From Natronospirillum operosum (lineage in GTDB: Bacteria > Pseudomonadota > Gammaproteobacteria > Pseudomonadales > Natronospirillaceae), in the NCBI RefSeq assembly GCF_004768465.1, contig NZ_SRMF01000001.1, positions 354,851 to 418,850 on the forward strand: a stretch of DNA of 64,000 nucleotides. The letters are read 5' to 3'. Made by a program: the position numbers and the translations under genes. Below the pieces are notes generated by a model, which was not told the DNA's origin, searched no databases, and saw nothing but the letters and a program-made list of their open reading frames with translations. Below, piece by piece: positions 42,639 to 51,141 of the stretch. The stretch's first letter is position 1; every line of letters begins with the position of its first letter.

Positions 42639-43730
42639 ATGAAATCCAGAACAGTTACATTGAATAATGTGTGCAAGTCGTTTGTCGATGACTCCGGCAG
42701 CGCCTTTCAGGCCGTGACTGATGTCAACCTGCATATCGAGGCCGGAGAGTTCGTGACCCTGCTGGGGCCCTCCGGCTGCGGCAAGACCACCACTCTGCGC
42801 ATGGTCGCCGGTTTCGAGAGCATCAGCACCGGAGATATCTACTTCGGTGATGACAATGTACGAAACCTCCAGCCCAACAAGCGCGACTGCACCATGGTGT
42901 TCCAGTCCTATGCACTGTTTCCCCATATGTCCGTCTATGACAATGTGGCCTACGGGTTGCGGCTGAAGAAAATGCCGGCGACTGCGATCAGGGAAAAGGT
43001 CAACCAGACGTTCGATATCATGAACCTGGGTGCCTATCAGGACCGCATGCCGGGTCAATTGTCCGGGGGTCAGCAACAACGGGTTGCGCTTGCGCGCGCG
43101 CTCGTCATGGAGCCCTCCGTGTTGCTCTTTGATGAGCCCCTGTCCAATCTGGACGCCAAGCTGCGGCTCACCATGCGTGACGAAATTCGCCGTATTCAGA
43201 AAGCGGTTGGCATCACTGCCATCTATGTCACTCATGATCAGAGCGAAGCCATGAGCATGAGTGACAAGGTCGTGGTCATGAACAAGGGTCGCATTGAACA
43301 GGTGGGCACTCCGACAGAGGTCTATCAGCGACCGGCAACACGCTTCGTGGCTGATTTCATCGGTGTTGCCAACTTTCTGCAAGCCGAGGTGGCCGATACC
43401 GACAGCGAGAGTGTCCAGCTGAGACTGGGTGAGGCGCTGGTGAAAATGCCGTCGGACGGCTCGTTTGAATCGGGTCGCCAGGTCACGCTGGTGGCCAGAC
43501 CCGAGGCCATTGGTCTGACTCGACCCACAGCCGCAGGCAGTGGCAACCTGCTGCCCGGGCTGGTTCAGCGTTCTGCATTCATGGGTCAGGTGCAGGATTA
43601 CTGGGTTGATATCGGTGACAATGAAATACAGGTGACGGTCAGCAACCCCAGAGCACATGAACCGTTCCAGCCCGGTGACAAGGTCCTGGTGGATCTGCAT
43701 GGTGACAGTCTGCACTGGGTGCAGGGATAA
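42639..43730 (+). CDS. Fbp/AfuA-type ABC transporter, ATPase
   Basis: A 363-residue ATPase. Walker A GPSGCGKTTTLRMVAG, signature LSGGQQQRVALARAL, Walker B VLLFDEPLSNLD, switch His in YVTHDQSEAMSMSD, then a TOBE regulatory domain from about residue 240 (VANFLQAEVADTD, FMGQVQDYWVDIG). The ATG follows the permease stop directly, so expression is coupled. It closes the importer proper. Confidence 0.94.
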   Translation: MKSRTVTLNNVCKSFVDDSGSAFQAVTDVNLHIEAGEFVTLLGPSGCGKTTTLRMVAGFESISTGDIYFGDDNVRNLQPNKRDCTMVFQSYALFPHMSVYDNVAYGLRLKKMPATAIREKVNQTFDIMNLGAYQDRMPGQLSGGQQQRVALARALVMEPSVLLFDEPLSNLDAKLRLTMRDEIRRIQKAVGITAIYVTHDQSEAMSMSDKVVVMNKGRIEQVGTPTEVYQRPATRFVADFIGVANFLQAEVADTDSESVQLRLGEALVKMPSDGSFESGRQVTLVARPEAIGLTRPTAAGSGNLLPGLVQRSAFMGQVQDYWVDIGDNEIQVTVSNPRAHEPFQPGDKVLVDLHGDSLHWVQG

Positions 43731-43752
43731 ACCGGGGATAAACAAAGGAGAA

Positions 43753-44403
43753 ATGAACATGTTATCCGGCATGCACGCCAGCAAGACGCAGCCAGGGCAG
43801 CGTCCGACCACACATATTGTCTTTGATATGGGCGGGGTACTGGTCGATATACAGTGGCAACAGAAGATCGGGGAGATACTGGGTCAGGACATCCCCTTTG
43901 ATCAGATGCACCAGCTATGGGGCAACTCCAGAGCGGCCGAAGACTTTGAAACAGGGCAGATCAATTTCGCCACCTTCTCGGAGCAGTTTCGCCGGGAGTT
44001 TGCGCTGAACCTGGATCATGCCGAGTTCGAGCGCCTCTATGCAGAAGTCATCCGTGATGAATTTCCCGGCACTGGCCAGCTGCTTGACCATCTGGGGCAG
44101 CACTTCGAGCTGGGTCTGCTGAGCAATATCAACCCCTATCACTGGGCCATGGTTGAGCAGCGACCCTTTCTGGCGCAAATACCCCATGTCCATACCAGTC
44201 TGACGCTGGGATACATGAAGCCGGACCCGAGGATATACCGCGCCCTGTTGCACAGCATGCAGGCAGAGCCTGAGCAGGTACTGTTCTTTGATGACGGCCT
44301 GATCAATGTTGAAGCAGCGCGCGCTGAGGGCATGGATGCTGAACAGGTTTTCGGGCCTGATGACATTGAACAGGCGCTGCGTGATCGAGGCCTGTGGCCA
44401 TGA
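43753..44403 (+). CDS. HAD-superfamily phosphatase (YihX-like)
   Basis: A 216-residue HAD hydrolase of subfamily IA. Motif I is FDMGGVLVDI, motif II LLSNINPYH, motif III the Lys of MKPDPRIY, and motif IV FFDDGLINVEAA. E. coli YihX, a close relative in layout, dephosphorylates alpha-glucose-1-phosphate. The nucleophile Asp of the usual DxD is followed by Met-Gly rather than a second Asp, as in YihX where Asp-Leu-Gly is found. Being last in the AfuA-type importer operon, it may release phosphate from the imported compound (inference). ATG 43753 has AAAGGAG. Confidence 0.85.
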   Translation: MNMLSGMHASKTQPGQRPTTHIVFDMGGVLVDIQWQQKIGEILGQDIPFDQMHQLWGNSRAAEDFETGQINFATFSEQFRREFALNLDHAEFERLYAEVIRDEFPGTGQLLDHLGQHFELGLLSNINPYHWAMVEQRPFLAQIPHVHTSLTLGYMKPDPRIYRALLHSMQAEPEQVLFFDDGLINVEAARAEGMDAEQVFGPDDIEQALRDRGLWP

Positions 44404-44434
44404 GCAAGCGAACAGGGTAACTGAGCCCGCCTTT

Positions 44435-44464
44435 CCGGCCAGGTCCTGCCTGGCCGGCTTTTTT
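44435..44464 (+). terminator. intrinsic terminator of the Fbp/AfuA-type operon
   Basis: Stem CCGGCCAGG, loop TCCTG, stem CCTGGCCGG (44435-44457), then C and six T. It lies 32 bases after the phosphatase stop. Confidence 0.93.
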
Positions 44465-44553
44465 CCGTCGAATGTCTTGTCAGGCACACCTTGCTGCCGT
44501 GCTTTGTTATAGTCTGCGTTCTCCCTTTTACCGTCACCGCACAGGAAGTACCC

Positions 44554-45315
44554 ATGATCCAGGAACCGCTGTTTTACCTTGCCGCCTTCTTTGCCGTCAT
44601 GATCGCCGGCATCTCCAAGGGGGGCTTCGGTGGCGGGGTAGGGGTGATGGCGGTACCGCTGATGGCGCTGGTCATACCGCCGTTTCAGGCCGCGGCCATC
44701 ATGCTGCCCATTCTGTGCATCATGGATCTGGCCGGCCTGAAGGCGTTCTGGAAGAAGTGGGACAACCGCAATATCCTGATCATGATCCCGGGCTCGGTAC
44801 TGGGCATCCTGATCGCCTTTCTGACCTATCGCTGGGTCAGTGATGATCACCTGCGTATCCTTATCGGCCTGATCGCAGTCGTGTTCGCGCTGAACTATTA
44901 TCTGAACCGGGGTGCTGCGGACGCTGAGCCGAAGTCCGCCAACTGGGCCAAGGGGACCTTCTGGTCCACGGTCGCCGGTTTCACCAGCTTTTCCGCCCAT
45001 GCCGGCGGCCCGCCGATGAACATGTACCTGCTGCCGCAGCGGTTGGACAAGACCCTGTTTGTGGGCACCACCGTGGTGTTCTTCACCGTGGTCAATTACG
45101 TCAAGCTGGTGCCCTATGCACTGCTGGGTCAGTTCGATACCACCAACCTGATGACGGCCCTGGTACTGGCGCCGCTGGCCATCTTCGGGGTCTACAGCGG
45201 TTACTGGCTGCACAAGCGCATCTCCATCATTCTGTTCTACCGCATCTGCTACGTCTTCCTGCTGATTACCGGCAGCCGACTGCTGTATCAGGGTATAACC
45301 AACCTCTGGTTCTGA
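44554..45315 (+). CDS. TauE/SafE-family membrane permease
   Basis: A 253-residue inner-membrane protein with about eight hydrophobic segments. It has the family's opening AGISKGGFGGGVGVMAVPLM and a second repeat GFTSFSAHAGGPPMNMYLLP. Members export sulfite, sulfoacetate or other organic anions, but many are uncharacterised; I cannot assign a substrate. ATG 44554 with AGGAAG is chosen over 44491, whose extra residues contain no family sequence. It stands alone between a terminator and ndh. Confidence 0.88.
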   Translation: MIQEPLFYLAAFFAVMIAGISKGGFGGGVGVMAVPLMALVIPPFQAAAIMLPILCIMDLAGLKAFWKKWDNRNILIMIPGSVLGILIAFLTYRWVSDDHLRILIGLIAVVFALNYYLNRGAADAEPKSANWAKGTFWSTVAGFTSFSAHAGGPPMNMYLLPQRLDKTLFVGTTVVFFTVVNYVKLVPYALLGQFDTTNLMTALVLAPLAIFGVYSGYWLHKRISIILFYRICYVFLLITGSRLLYQGITNLWF

Positions 45316-45425
45316 CCGCTGGTGTGTGGGCCGGGTTCGCGGCCTGCAGATGAGGTGACCAGAGCCGCCATTACCTCTATAGTGATCGCGAATACAGTGA
45401 CCGTGAAAAAACTCGGGGTTCAACC

Positions 45426-46742
45426 ATGTCAGACAATTCCGGCAAGGAGCAGATTGTCATCATCGGCGGTGGTGCCGGCGGACTGGAATTGGCGACTCGC
45501 CTGGGGCGAAAGCTGGGGCGCAGGGACAAGGCCAATATACTGCTCATCGATCGCAACAACACGCATCTGTGGAAGCCGCTGCTGCATGAAGTGGCAGCCG
45601 GTTCACTGGATGCAGGTGTCGATGAAATCAACTATCGGGGTCATGCCCGACGCAACGGCTTTCACTTTACCCGGGGCAAGGTATGCGGCCTGGATCGAGA
45701 GCAGCGCGAGGTCATACTGGCGCCGCTGCATGACAGTGAAGGGGAGGTCATGCTGGATGAGCGTCGCATCCGTTATGACCAGTTGATCTTTGCACTCGGC
45801 AGTGTCACCGACGATTTCGGCATTCCCGGCATCAGCGAGCACTGCATGATGCTTGATGCGCCGGCCCAGGCCGAACGCTTTCATCAGCGTCTGCTGGATG
45901 CCTTTCTGCGCCTGGACCGCGACCGCGCCGCCGGCAAGGATGCACACCTCAACCTGGTGATCGTGGGTGCCGGCGCCACCGGCGTCGAACTGTCGGCAGA
46001 GCTCTACAATGCGGCCAGTATTATCCATGATTATGATCTGGGTAATGTGTTACCCAGCCATATATCAATATCACTGGTTGAAGCCGGGCCGCGCATTCTG
46101 CCCGCCTTGCCGGAGCGTCTGAGCGCCACTGTTGTTCACGAGTTGCGCCAACTGGGCGTCAACGTGCGTACCGATACCAGGATAGCGTGCGGTCATGACG
46201 GGGCGCTCGAAACCGACCAGGGGGAGATGATCAAGGGCAACCTGATGGTCTGGGCCGCCGGCATTCGGGCGCCGGGTTTTCTGCAGGAACTGGCTGGGCT
46301 GGAAAGCAGAAAGAACAATCAGCTGATAGTCAGAGATACCCTGCAAAGCACCCGTGACGATCGTATCTGGGCCCTGGGTGACTGCTGCGCCTGTGCCCAG
46401 CCCGATGGCAGTTGGGTACCGCCCCGGGCCCAGTCGGCGCACCAGATGGCCAGCCATATCTACAGCAACCTGCGGCGGCAGCGCAAGCAGCAGCCCCTGA
46501 AACCCTACCGCTACAAGGACCACGGCTCACTGGTCAGCCTGAGTCGCTTCAGCACCGTTGGCTCGCTGATGGGCAACCTGACCCGCGGCAGCATGATGAT
46601 CGAGGGCAAGCTGGCGCGCCTGGTCTACATCAGTCTGTACCGGCAGCACCAGATGGCGCTGCATGGCTTGGCCGGCGCCATCCTGATCACGGTGATTGAC
46701 CGTTTGAACAATGCGATCAAGCCGCGATTGAAGCTGCACTAA
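45426..46742 (+). CDS. ndh: type II NADH dehydrogenase
   Basis: A 438-residue membrane-associated flavoprotein that passes electrons from NADH to quinone without pumping protons. FAD fingerprint IIGGGAGGLELATRLG, then NTHLWKPLLHEVAAG, NAD fingerprint IVGAGATGVELSAEL near residue 180, and RIWALGDCC near 317; the C-terminal amphipathic helix around YRQHQMALHG would bind the membrane. Its stop overlaps the stop of the convergent LacI gene (CTAA, 46739-46742). No obvious link to the inositol genes. Confidence 0.93.
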   Translation: MSDNSGKEQIVIIGGGAGGLELATRLGRKLGRRDKANILLIDRNNTHLWKPLLHEVAAGSLDAGVDEINYRGHARRNGFHFTRGKVCGLDREQREVILAPLHDSEGEVMLDERRIRYDQLIFALGSVTDDFGIPGISEHCMMLDAPAQAERFHQRLLDAFLRLDRDRAAGKDAHLNLVIVGAGATGVELSAELYNAASIIHDYDLGNVLPSHISISLVEAGPRILPALPERLSATVVHELRQLGVNVRTDTRIACGHDGALETDQGEMIKGNLMVWAAGIRAPGFLQELAGLESRKNNQLIVRDTLQSTRDDRIWALGDCCACAQPDGSWVPPRAQSAHQMASHIYSNLRRQRKQQPLKPYRYKDHGSLVSLSRFSTVGSLMGNLTRGSMMIEGKLARLVYISLYRQHQMALHGLAGAILITVIDRLNNAIKPRLKLH

Positions 46743-47857
46743 CTGTGCTGTTTCTGCGCGCGCGCAGGGTCTGAAGTCTGGAGACCGGGCGCTCCGCCCG
46801 CCGGCAGGCTGGGTGGTGTCACCACCTGGATGGGTGAAGCGGCCGGCAGGCTATCGAGAACCTCCGGCCGCATCAGGCGGCGCGCCACCAGCAACCGCAG
46901 GCAGGCATGGCGCATATCGGCCCGCAGGTCATGGTCGATAACCGCCTGCAACCGCTCCTGTCGCAGCAGCACTCGGTTGTCTGCATCCAGATCATGCCCG
47001 ACCAGCAGCCGCAGGGACCGCCGCGCATCGGCAAACGCCTCCAGAATAGCGCCGTTGGCACCGCCCACGTTGTACACCGCCGCCAGGTCGGGCTGTTGCT
47101 GCAGAACACGGGTGGTTGCGGCCAGGGTCTCGGCATGCAGGCCGTAGCCGCCGACAATATCAACCACTTCCAGGCCCGGTCGGCGCGCCCGCAGGCCGGT
47201 TCGAAAACCCATTTCCCGCTCCTCTTCACCGCGAAACAGCAGGCTGCCGATATTCACTGCCACCACCGGCGTCTCCGCCGGCAGCCACTGATCAAACAGA
47301 TAAGCCGCCGTCTGGCCGGCGGCGCGGTTGTCCATGCCGATGTAATGCAACCGGCGGCTGGCCGGCAGATCGGTCACCAGCGTCAGCACCGGAGTGCCCT
47401 CGGCACAGATCTGATTGACGGTTTCTGTCACCCCGGGTTCATCGGGTGCCTTGAGCACAATGCCATGAGTGCCGCGCCGGTGGCAGCGCAGGATGACGTC
47501 AATCAGAGCCTGGGTCTCGATTTGCTCGAAGAAATGAAACCGGGGACTGATGCGAAAGGGCGCCAGACTGAGCAATTCCCCGGTGAGAGCCTGACGCACC
47601 TGCCGACTGAAACGCTGCGGGGCCGCCATGATCAGATCCAGGTGCAGGGTCTGACCTGCGGCCAGGCCGTGCTCATCCAGCACTTCGAGTTCGTGCAGAG
47701 CCTGCCGGATGCGCTGTTGTGTCTGTTGGTGTACCTGGCCACGGCCGTGCAGGGCACGGTCAACCGTGGCCCGCGATACCCCGGCCTGGGCAGCAATGCG
47801 TTTCAGTGAAAAGCGCCGGATCAGGTCGCGCGCCCTGATCCCGTCAGAATCTGGCAT
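46739..47857 (-). CDS. LacI-family transcriptional regulator, divergent from the PhyH gene
   Basis: A 372-residue regulator. Helix-turn-helix LKRIAAQAGVSRATVDRALH, a sensor domain with GIVLKAPDEPGVTETVN, YIGMDNRAAGQTAAYLFD and AVYNVGGANGAIL, similar to those of ribose-type sensors. It is about 30 residues longer than usual, with a Pro/Ala-rich C-terminal tail. A poor ribosome site precedes ATG 47857. It probably controls the dioxygenase gene on the other strand through the repeats at 47870-47898 (inference). Confidence 0.88.
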   Translation of the reverse strand: MPDSDGIRARDLIRRFSLKRIAAQAGVSRATVDRALHGRGQVHQQTQQRIRQALHELEVLDEHGLAAGQTLHLDLIMAAPQRFSRQVRQALTGELLSLAPFRISPRFHFFEQIETQALIDVILRCHRRGTHGIVLKAPDEPGVTETVNQICAEGTPVLTLVTDLPASRRLHYIGMDNRAAGQTAAYLFDQWLPAETPVVAVNIGSLLFRGEEEREMGFRTGLRARRPGLEVVDIVGGYGLHAETLAATTRVLQQQPDLAAVYNVGGANGAILEAFADARRSLRLLVGHDLDADNRVLLRQERLQAVIDHDLRADMRHACLRLLVARRLMRPEVLDSLPAASPIQVVTPPSLPAGGAPGLQTSDPARAQKQHS

Positions 47858-47869
47858 GTGAGGTCTTTT

Positions 47870-47898
47870 TGAGTTGAATTTGTGTACTCATGAGTTGA
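47870..47898. promoter_or_regulatory. candidate operator between LacI and PhyH genes
   Basis: TGAGTTGA occurs at 47870-47877 and 47891-47898, exactly 21 bp apart, and ACTCATGAGT (47886-47895) is a perfect 10-bp palindrome overlapping the second copy. It lies close to the LacI start and about 70 bases before the dioxygenase start. Confidence 0.45.
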
Positions 47899-47967
47899 TC
47901 GGAAGCATAGCATGGGTGTCATAACAACACGACGGGCCGACTCCCGCTGCCTGACAGGAGACAACGC

Positions 47968-49128
47968 ATGACCTTCCCGCACCGCCATCAGCTTGATCTG
48001 GACACCTTCGCCGCCTGCTGCCAACAAGGGGTCGATCTGGCACGTTTTCCACACGCCGAGAGGGCGGAGCAGGGCATCCTCGTCTATGCGGGCGAGCTGT
48101 TTGCCGAGCACAGTCCGGTTGAGCGGTCGGCCCTGCTGGCAGAGCTGAATCTGGCCCTGAGCGACGGCCCGGGCGTGCTGGTGATTCAGGGCGCCTTTGC
48201 GGACACCGGGATCATCGATGCACACAGCGCAACGCTGCAGGAACTGATGGCCAGAGAGGCCAAAACCCGCATCGCGGGAGACCACTTTGCCGCTGCCGGG
48301 GCCAATACCCGGCTCTGGAATGCGGTGCAGAAAGCGGCTCTGGCCGATCCGGATTCGTTCATGGCCTATTACAGCAACCCGGCCATGCATGCGGTGTCCG
48401 AGGCCTGGCTGGGGCCAGGCTATCAGATCACTGCTCAGGTCAATGTGGTACATCCGGGCGGTGCAGGCCAGCAGCCGCATCGGGACTACCACCTCGGCTT
48501 CATGACCGATGAGCAGGCCGAACGCTACCCGCTGCCGGTGCACCGACTGTCGTCGCTGCTGACCCTGCAGGGTGCGGTCGCACACTCGGACATGTCGGTG
48601 GCATCCGGGCCCACCCGGCTTTTGCCGTTTTCTCATCAGTACGAACTGGGTTATCTGGCCTGGCGTGATTCGGCGTTCAAGGCCTTTTTTGAAGACCAGG
48701 CGGTGCAATTGCCGCTGCAGAAAGGGGATCAGGTCTGGTTCAACCCGGCCCTGTTTCATGCCGCCGGCACCAACCGCACCCGGGACGTACAGCGCATGGC
48801 CAACCTGTTGCAGGTCTCGTCTGCCTTCGGACGCGCCATGGAGACCGTCGATCGCAGCGCCATCAGTCGCGCCGTGTTTCCCCGCCTGCGTGACGCCCAT
48901 GCCAGCGGAGAACTGAGCAAACAGGCAGTACTGCGGGTGGTGGCGACCGCCGCCGAAGGCTATCCATTTCCGACCAGTCTGGATACTGACCCGCCCGTAG
49001 ATGGGCTGGCGCCCGCCTCCGAACAGGATGTGTTGCTGCAGGCGGTGCTTGAGGGGTGGTCCACAGAACAATGTGACCGGGCTCTGACCGAGCGACTCTC
49101 GGCGCGGGCCGGCCCCGGGGAGGACTAG
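47968..49128 (+). CDS. phytanoyl-CoA dioxygenase (PhyH) family oxygenase
   Basis: A 386-residue Fe(II)/2-oxoglutarate-dependent oxygenase. The iron ligands are His171 and Asp173 in PHRDYH and a distal His264 in LFHAAGTNRTRD, whose Arg would bind 2-oxoglutarate. Family members hydroxylate varied small molecules, and some demethylate. It is flanked by a LacI regulator and by a convergent Gfo/Idh/MocA gene of the inositol cluster, so a cyclitol or its methyl ether is a possible substrate (inference). Its stop overlaps the Gfo stop (CTAG, 49125-49128). ATG follows CAGGAG. Confidence 0.85.
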   Translation: MTFPHRHQLDLDTFAACCQQGVDLARFPHAERAEQGILVYAGELFAEHSPVERSALLAELNLALSDGPGVLVIQGAFADTGIIDAHSATLQELMAREAKTRIAGDHFAAAGANTRLWNAVQKAALADPDSFMAYYSNPAMHAVSEAWLGPGYQITAQVNVVHPGGAGQQPHRDYHLGFMTDEQAERYPLPVHRLSSLLTLQGAVAHSDMSVASGPTRLLPFSHQYELGYLAWRDSAFKAFFEDQAVQLPLQKGDQVWFNPALFHAAGTNRTRDVQRMANLLQVSSAFGRAMETVDRSAISRAVFPRLRDAHASGELSKQAVLRVVATAAEGYPFPTSLDTDPPVDGLAPASEQDVLLQAVLEGWSTEQCDRALTERLSARAGPGED

Positions 49129-50285
49129 CGCATCGGCACCCAGACGCCGCCTTCGGCTACCGAGCGCAGGGCGGTCTCGATGAAGTGCATGCCGTCGGCG
49201 CCATCTTCCACCGTCGGGAAGGCGTTGTCGGCAGACAGTGACGTCTGGCCCGTTTCCCGAGCCACCACGGCCTCGGCCAGATCGTGGTACAGGCTGGCAA
49301 AGGCCTCCTGATAGCCCTCGGGATGTCCGATCACCACCCGGCTAACCCGTCGGGCCGCCTCACTCAGGCCGGGGCCACCCTTGACCAGCACCTGACAGGG
49401 CTGATCCAGCGGGCGGTAGATCAGCTCGTTCGGCTGCTGCTGATGCCATTCCAGGCCGCCTTCGGTGCCGAAAATACGGAACTTCAGGCCATGTTCCGCC
49501 CCGGCAGCCGCCTGCGTCACCCAGATCATGCCGCGTGCACCGTTGTCATAGCGCGTCATCACGGTGGCATAGTCATGGGCCTGGCGTCCGGGTGCCGTGG
49601 CGCACACTTCTGCTGTCAGTGCGCTGGGCTGCATGCCGCTGACAAATTGCGCCAAGTGCCAGGCGTGGGTGCCTATTTCGCCCAGAATCAGTGAAGAACC
49701 GCTCACTGCCGGGTCGAAATGCCAGTCGGTGGCCCGGGTTTCTGCTTCCGACACCCGGGCCAGATGACCCTGTAAGTACTCGCACTGCACCATGCGGAGT
49801 TCGCCCAGTACACCGTCGGCAATCATGCGTCGGGCCTGGCGTACCATCGGAAACCCGGTGTAGGCATAGGCTACGCAGAACAGCCGATCAGCCTGTCGGG
49901 CTGCCTGTACCAGGTCATCGGCTTCCGCTGCGGTGAGTGTCAGCGGCTTCTCGCACATGACATGAAAGCCGCGCGCCAGAGCCTGACGGGCCAGCGCGTG
50001 ATGGCTGTTGTTGGGTGTCATGATGGCAATCACATCCGGTCGGTCCGGCCGTCCTGCTTCGGCATCAATCAACTCGGCGCCACTGGCATAGCCCCGTTCG
50101 ATGTGCAGATCAATCGCCGCCTGACGGGATCGCTCCGGGTCGGAGGAGAAGGCGCCCGCCACCACCTGAAAGTGACCGTCGAGCGTGGCGCCCCCGCGAT
50201 GAATGCTGCCAATGAAGGAGCCCGGTCCACCGCCAATCACGGCCAGGCGCAACGGGCGTCCGAGAGCAGAAGTCAGAGTGGTCAT
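49125..50285 (-). CDS. Gfo/Idh/MocA-family oxidoreductase (inositol cluster)
   Basis: A 386-residue NAD(P)-dependent dehydrogenase. Rossmann start RLAVIGGGPGSFIGSIHR, cofactor/active-site motif CEKPLTLTAAEAD, and the second-domain pattern GEIGTHAWHLAQFVSG. It is the last gene of the minus-strand regulator-iolG-iolB operon. It belongs to a longer branch than IolG and probably interconverts an inositol isomer or an oxidised derivative (inference). ATG 50285 overlaps the iolB stop as ATGA; ATG 50300 in frame is possible. Confidence 0.87.
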   Translation of the reverse strand: MTTLTSALGRPLRLAVIGGGPGSFIGSIHRGGATLDGHFQVVAGAFSSDPERSRQAAIDLHIERGYASGAELIDAEAGRPDRPDVIAIMTPNNSHHALARQALARGFHVMCEKPLTLTAAEADDLVQAARQADRLFCVAYAYTGFPMVRQARRMIADGVLGELRMVQCEYLQGHLARVSEAETRATDWHFDPAVSGSSLILGEIGTHAWHLAQFVSGMQPSALTAEVCATAPGRQAHDYATVMTRYDNGARGMIWVTQAAAGAEHGLKFRIFGTEGGLEWHQQQPNELIYRPLDQPCQVLVKGGPGLSEAARRVSRVVIGHPEGYQEAFASLYHDLAEAVVARETGQTSLSADNAFPTVEDGADGMHFIETALRSVAEGGVWVPMR

Positions 50286-51085
50286 TTTTGCAGCATCCAT
50301 TCATGCGCCGGATCATTGTTGAAGATCCAGGTGCGCTCCGGGCCGGCCATGGTGTTCAGGTAGTAGAGGTCGTAGCCGTGCGGTGCCCCGACCGGATGAT
50401 AACCTCTGGGCACCATGACGACACCGCGATCTTCCACGGTGATGGTTTCGTCCAGGCTGCGGTCATCGGTATAGACGCGCTGGAAGGCAAAGCCCTGCGA
50501 CGGATTCATGCGGTGATAATAGGTCTCTTCCAACTGCGTTTCCTGCGGCTTGGCATCGGTATCATGCTTGTGCGGCGGGTAGCTGGACCAGTTGCCGTTG
50601 GGCGTGAACACCTCGACCACCAGCAGCTTCTCGGCCGGAATATCATTGAACAGGATATTGCACACCTTGCGCGCATTGGTGCCCTCGCCGCGGGTGATGT
50701 ACTCCAGATCGTCCGGGCGAATCAGGCGGGCCGGGTACTTGCCCTCTGCCGGCGCTCTGGATACCGCCAGTTCAAGATCTGTGTTGGCTTTCACGGTATA
50801 GCTGTCGTGCGGCGGCACATAGACCGCATAGGGTGGCTGCTGCTCGAAAATGGTCGTGCGCTCGCCGATGTCAGTCCAGGCTTCCTTCTGCGTGGCCACA
50901 TCAGCCTTGCCGGTCATGATGACCAGACAGACTTCGGTGCCCTCCGTGGGTTGCTCGAGCGTCTGCCCGGCCTTGAGGGTATAGACCTCGAAGCCGACAT
51001 AGTTCCACTGGGCAGACTGCGGTGTGATTCGCTGAATGCAGCCCAGTTCATCCGGTGTCCGGGGGCGTGATAACAGATGTGACAT
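50282..51085 (-). CDS. iolB: 5-deoxy-glucuronate isomerase, IolB
   Basis: IolB converts 5-deoxy-glucuronate to 2-deoxy-5-keto-gluconate in the inositol pathway. The protein (267 residues, usual length) is a bicupin; metal-binding residues lie in the C-terminal cupin around SSYPPHKHDTD and EETYYHRMNPSQGFAFQRVY, and GYHPVGAPHGYDLYYLNTMAG is the family's C-terminal signature. GAGGAGG precedes ATG. It lies between iolG and the Gfo gene. Confidence 0.95.
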   Translation of the reverse strand: MSHLLSRPRTPDELGCIQRITPQSAQWNYVGFEVYTLKAGQTLEQPTEGTEVCLVIMTGKADVATQKEAWTDIGERTTIFEQQPPYAVYVPPHDSYTVKANTDLELAVSRAPAEGKYPARLIRPDDLEYITRGEGTNARKVCNILFNDIPAEKLLVVEVFTPNGNWSSYPPHKHDTDAKPQETQLEETYYHRMNPSQGFAFQRVYTDDRSLDETITVEDRGVVMVPRGYHPVGAPHGYDLYYLNTMAGPERTWIFNNDPAHEWMLQK

Positions 51086-51141
51086 AATGAAGCCTCCTCT
51101 TGCAGTGTGACGGCCCGGCCGTTTACAGATTCGGGACCCGG

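Noticed and set aside
39793..43730. Iron(III) importer of the FbpABC type
   Set aside because: The family match is real, but the binding protein lacks an evident adjacent tyrosine pair near the C-terminus and has the His-Asp...Glu pattern of AfuA; a phosphatase gene follows. Iron is not fully excluded.
41886..43811. 641-codon minus-strand frame
   Set aside because: It is antisense to the permease and ATPase of the Fbp-type importer and has no recognisable domain.
51098..51141. GC-rich palindromes between iolB and iolG
   Set aside because: Stems are short (four to six pairs) with almost no loop and no T run; not reported as a terminator.
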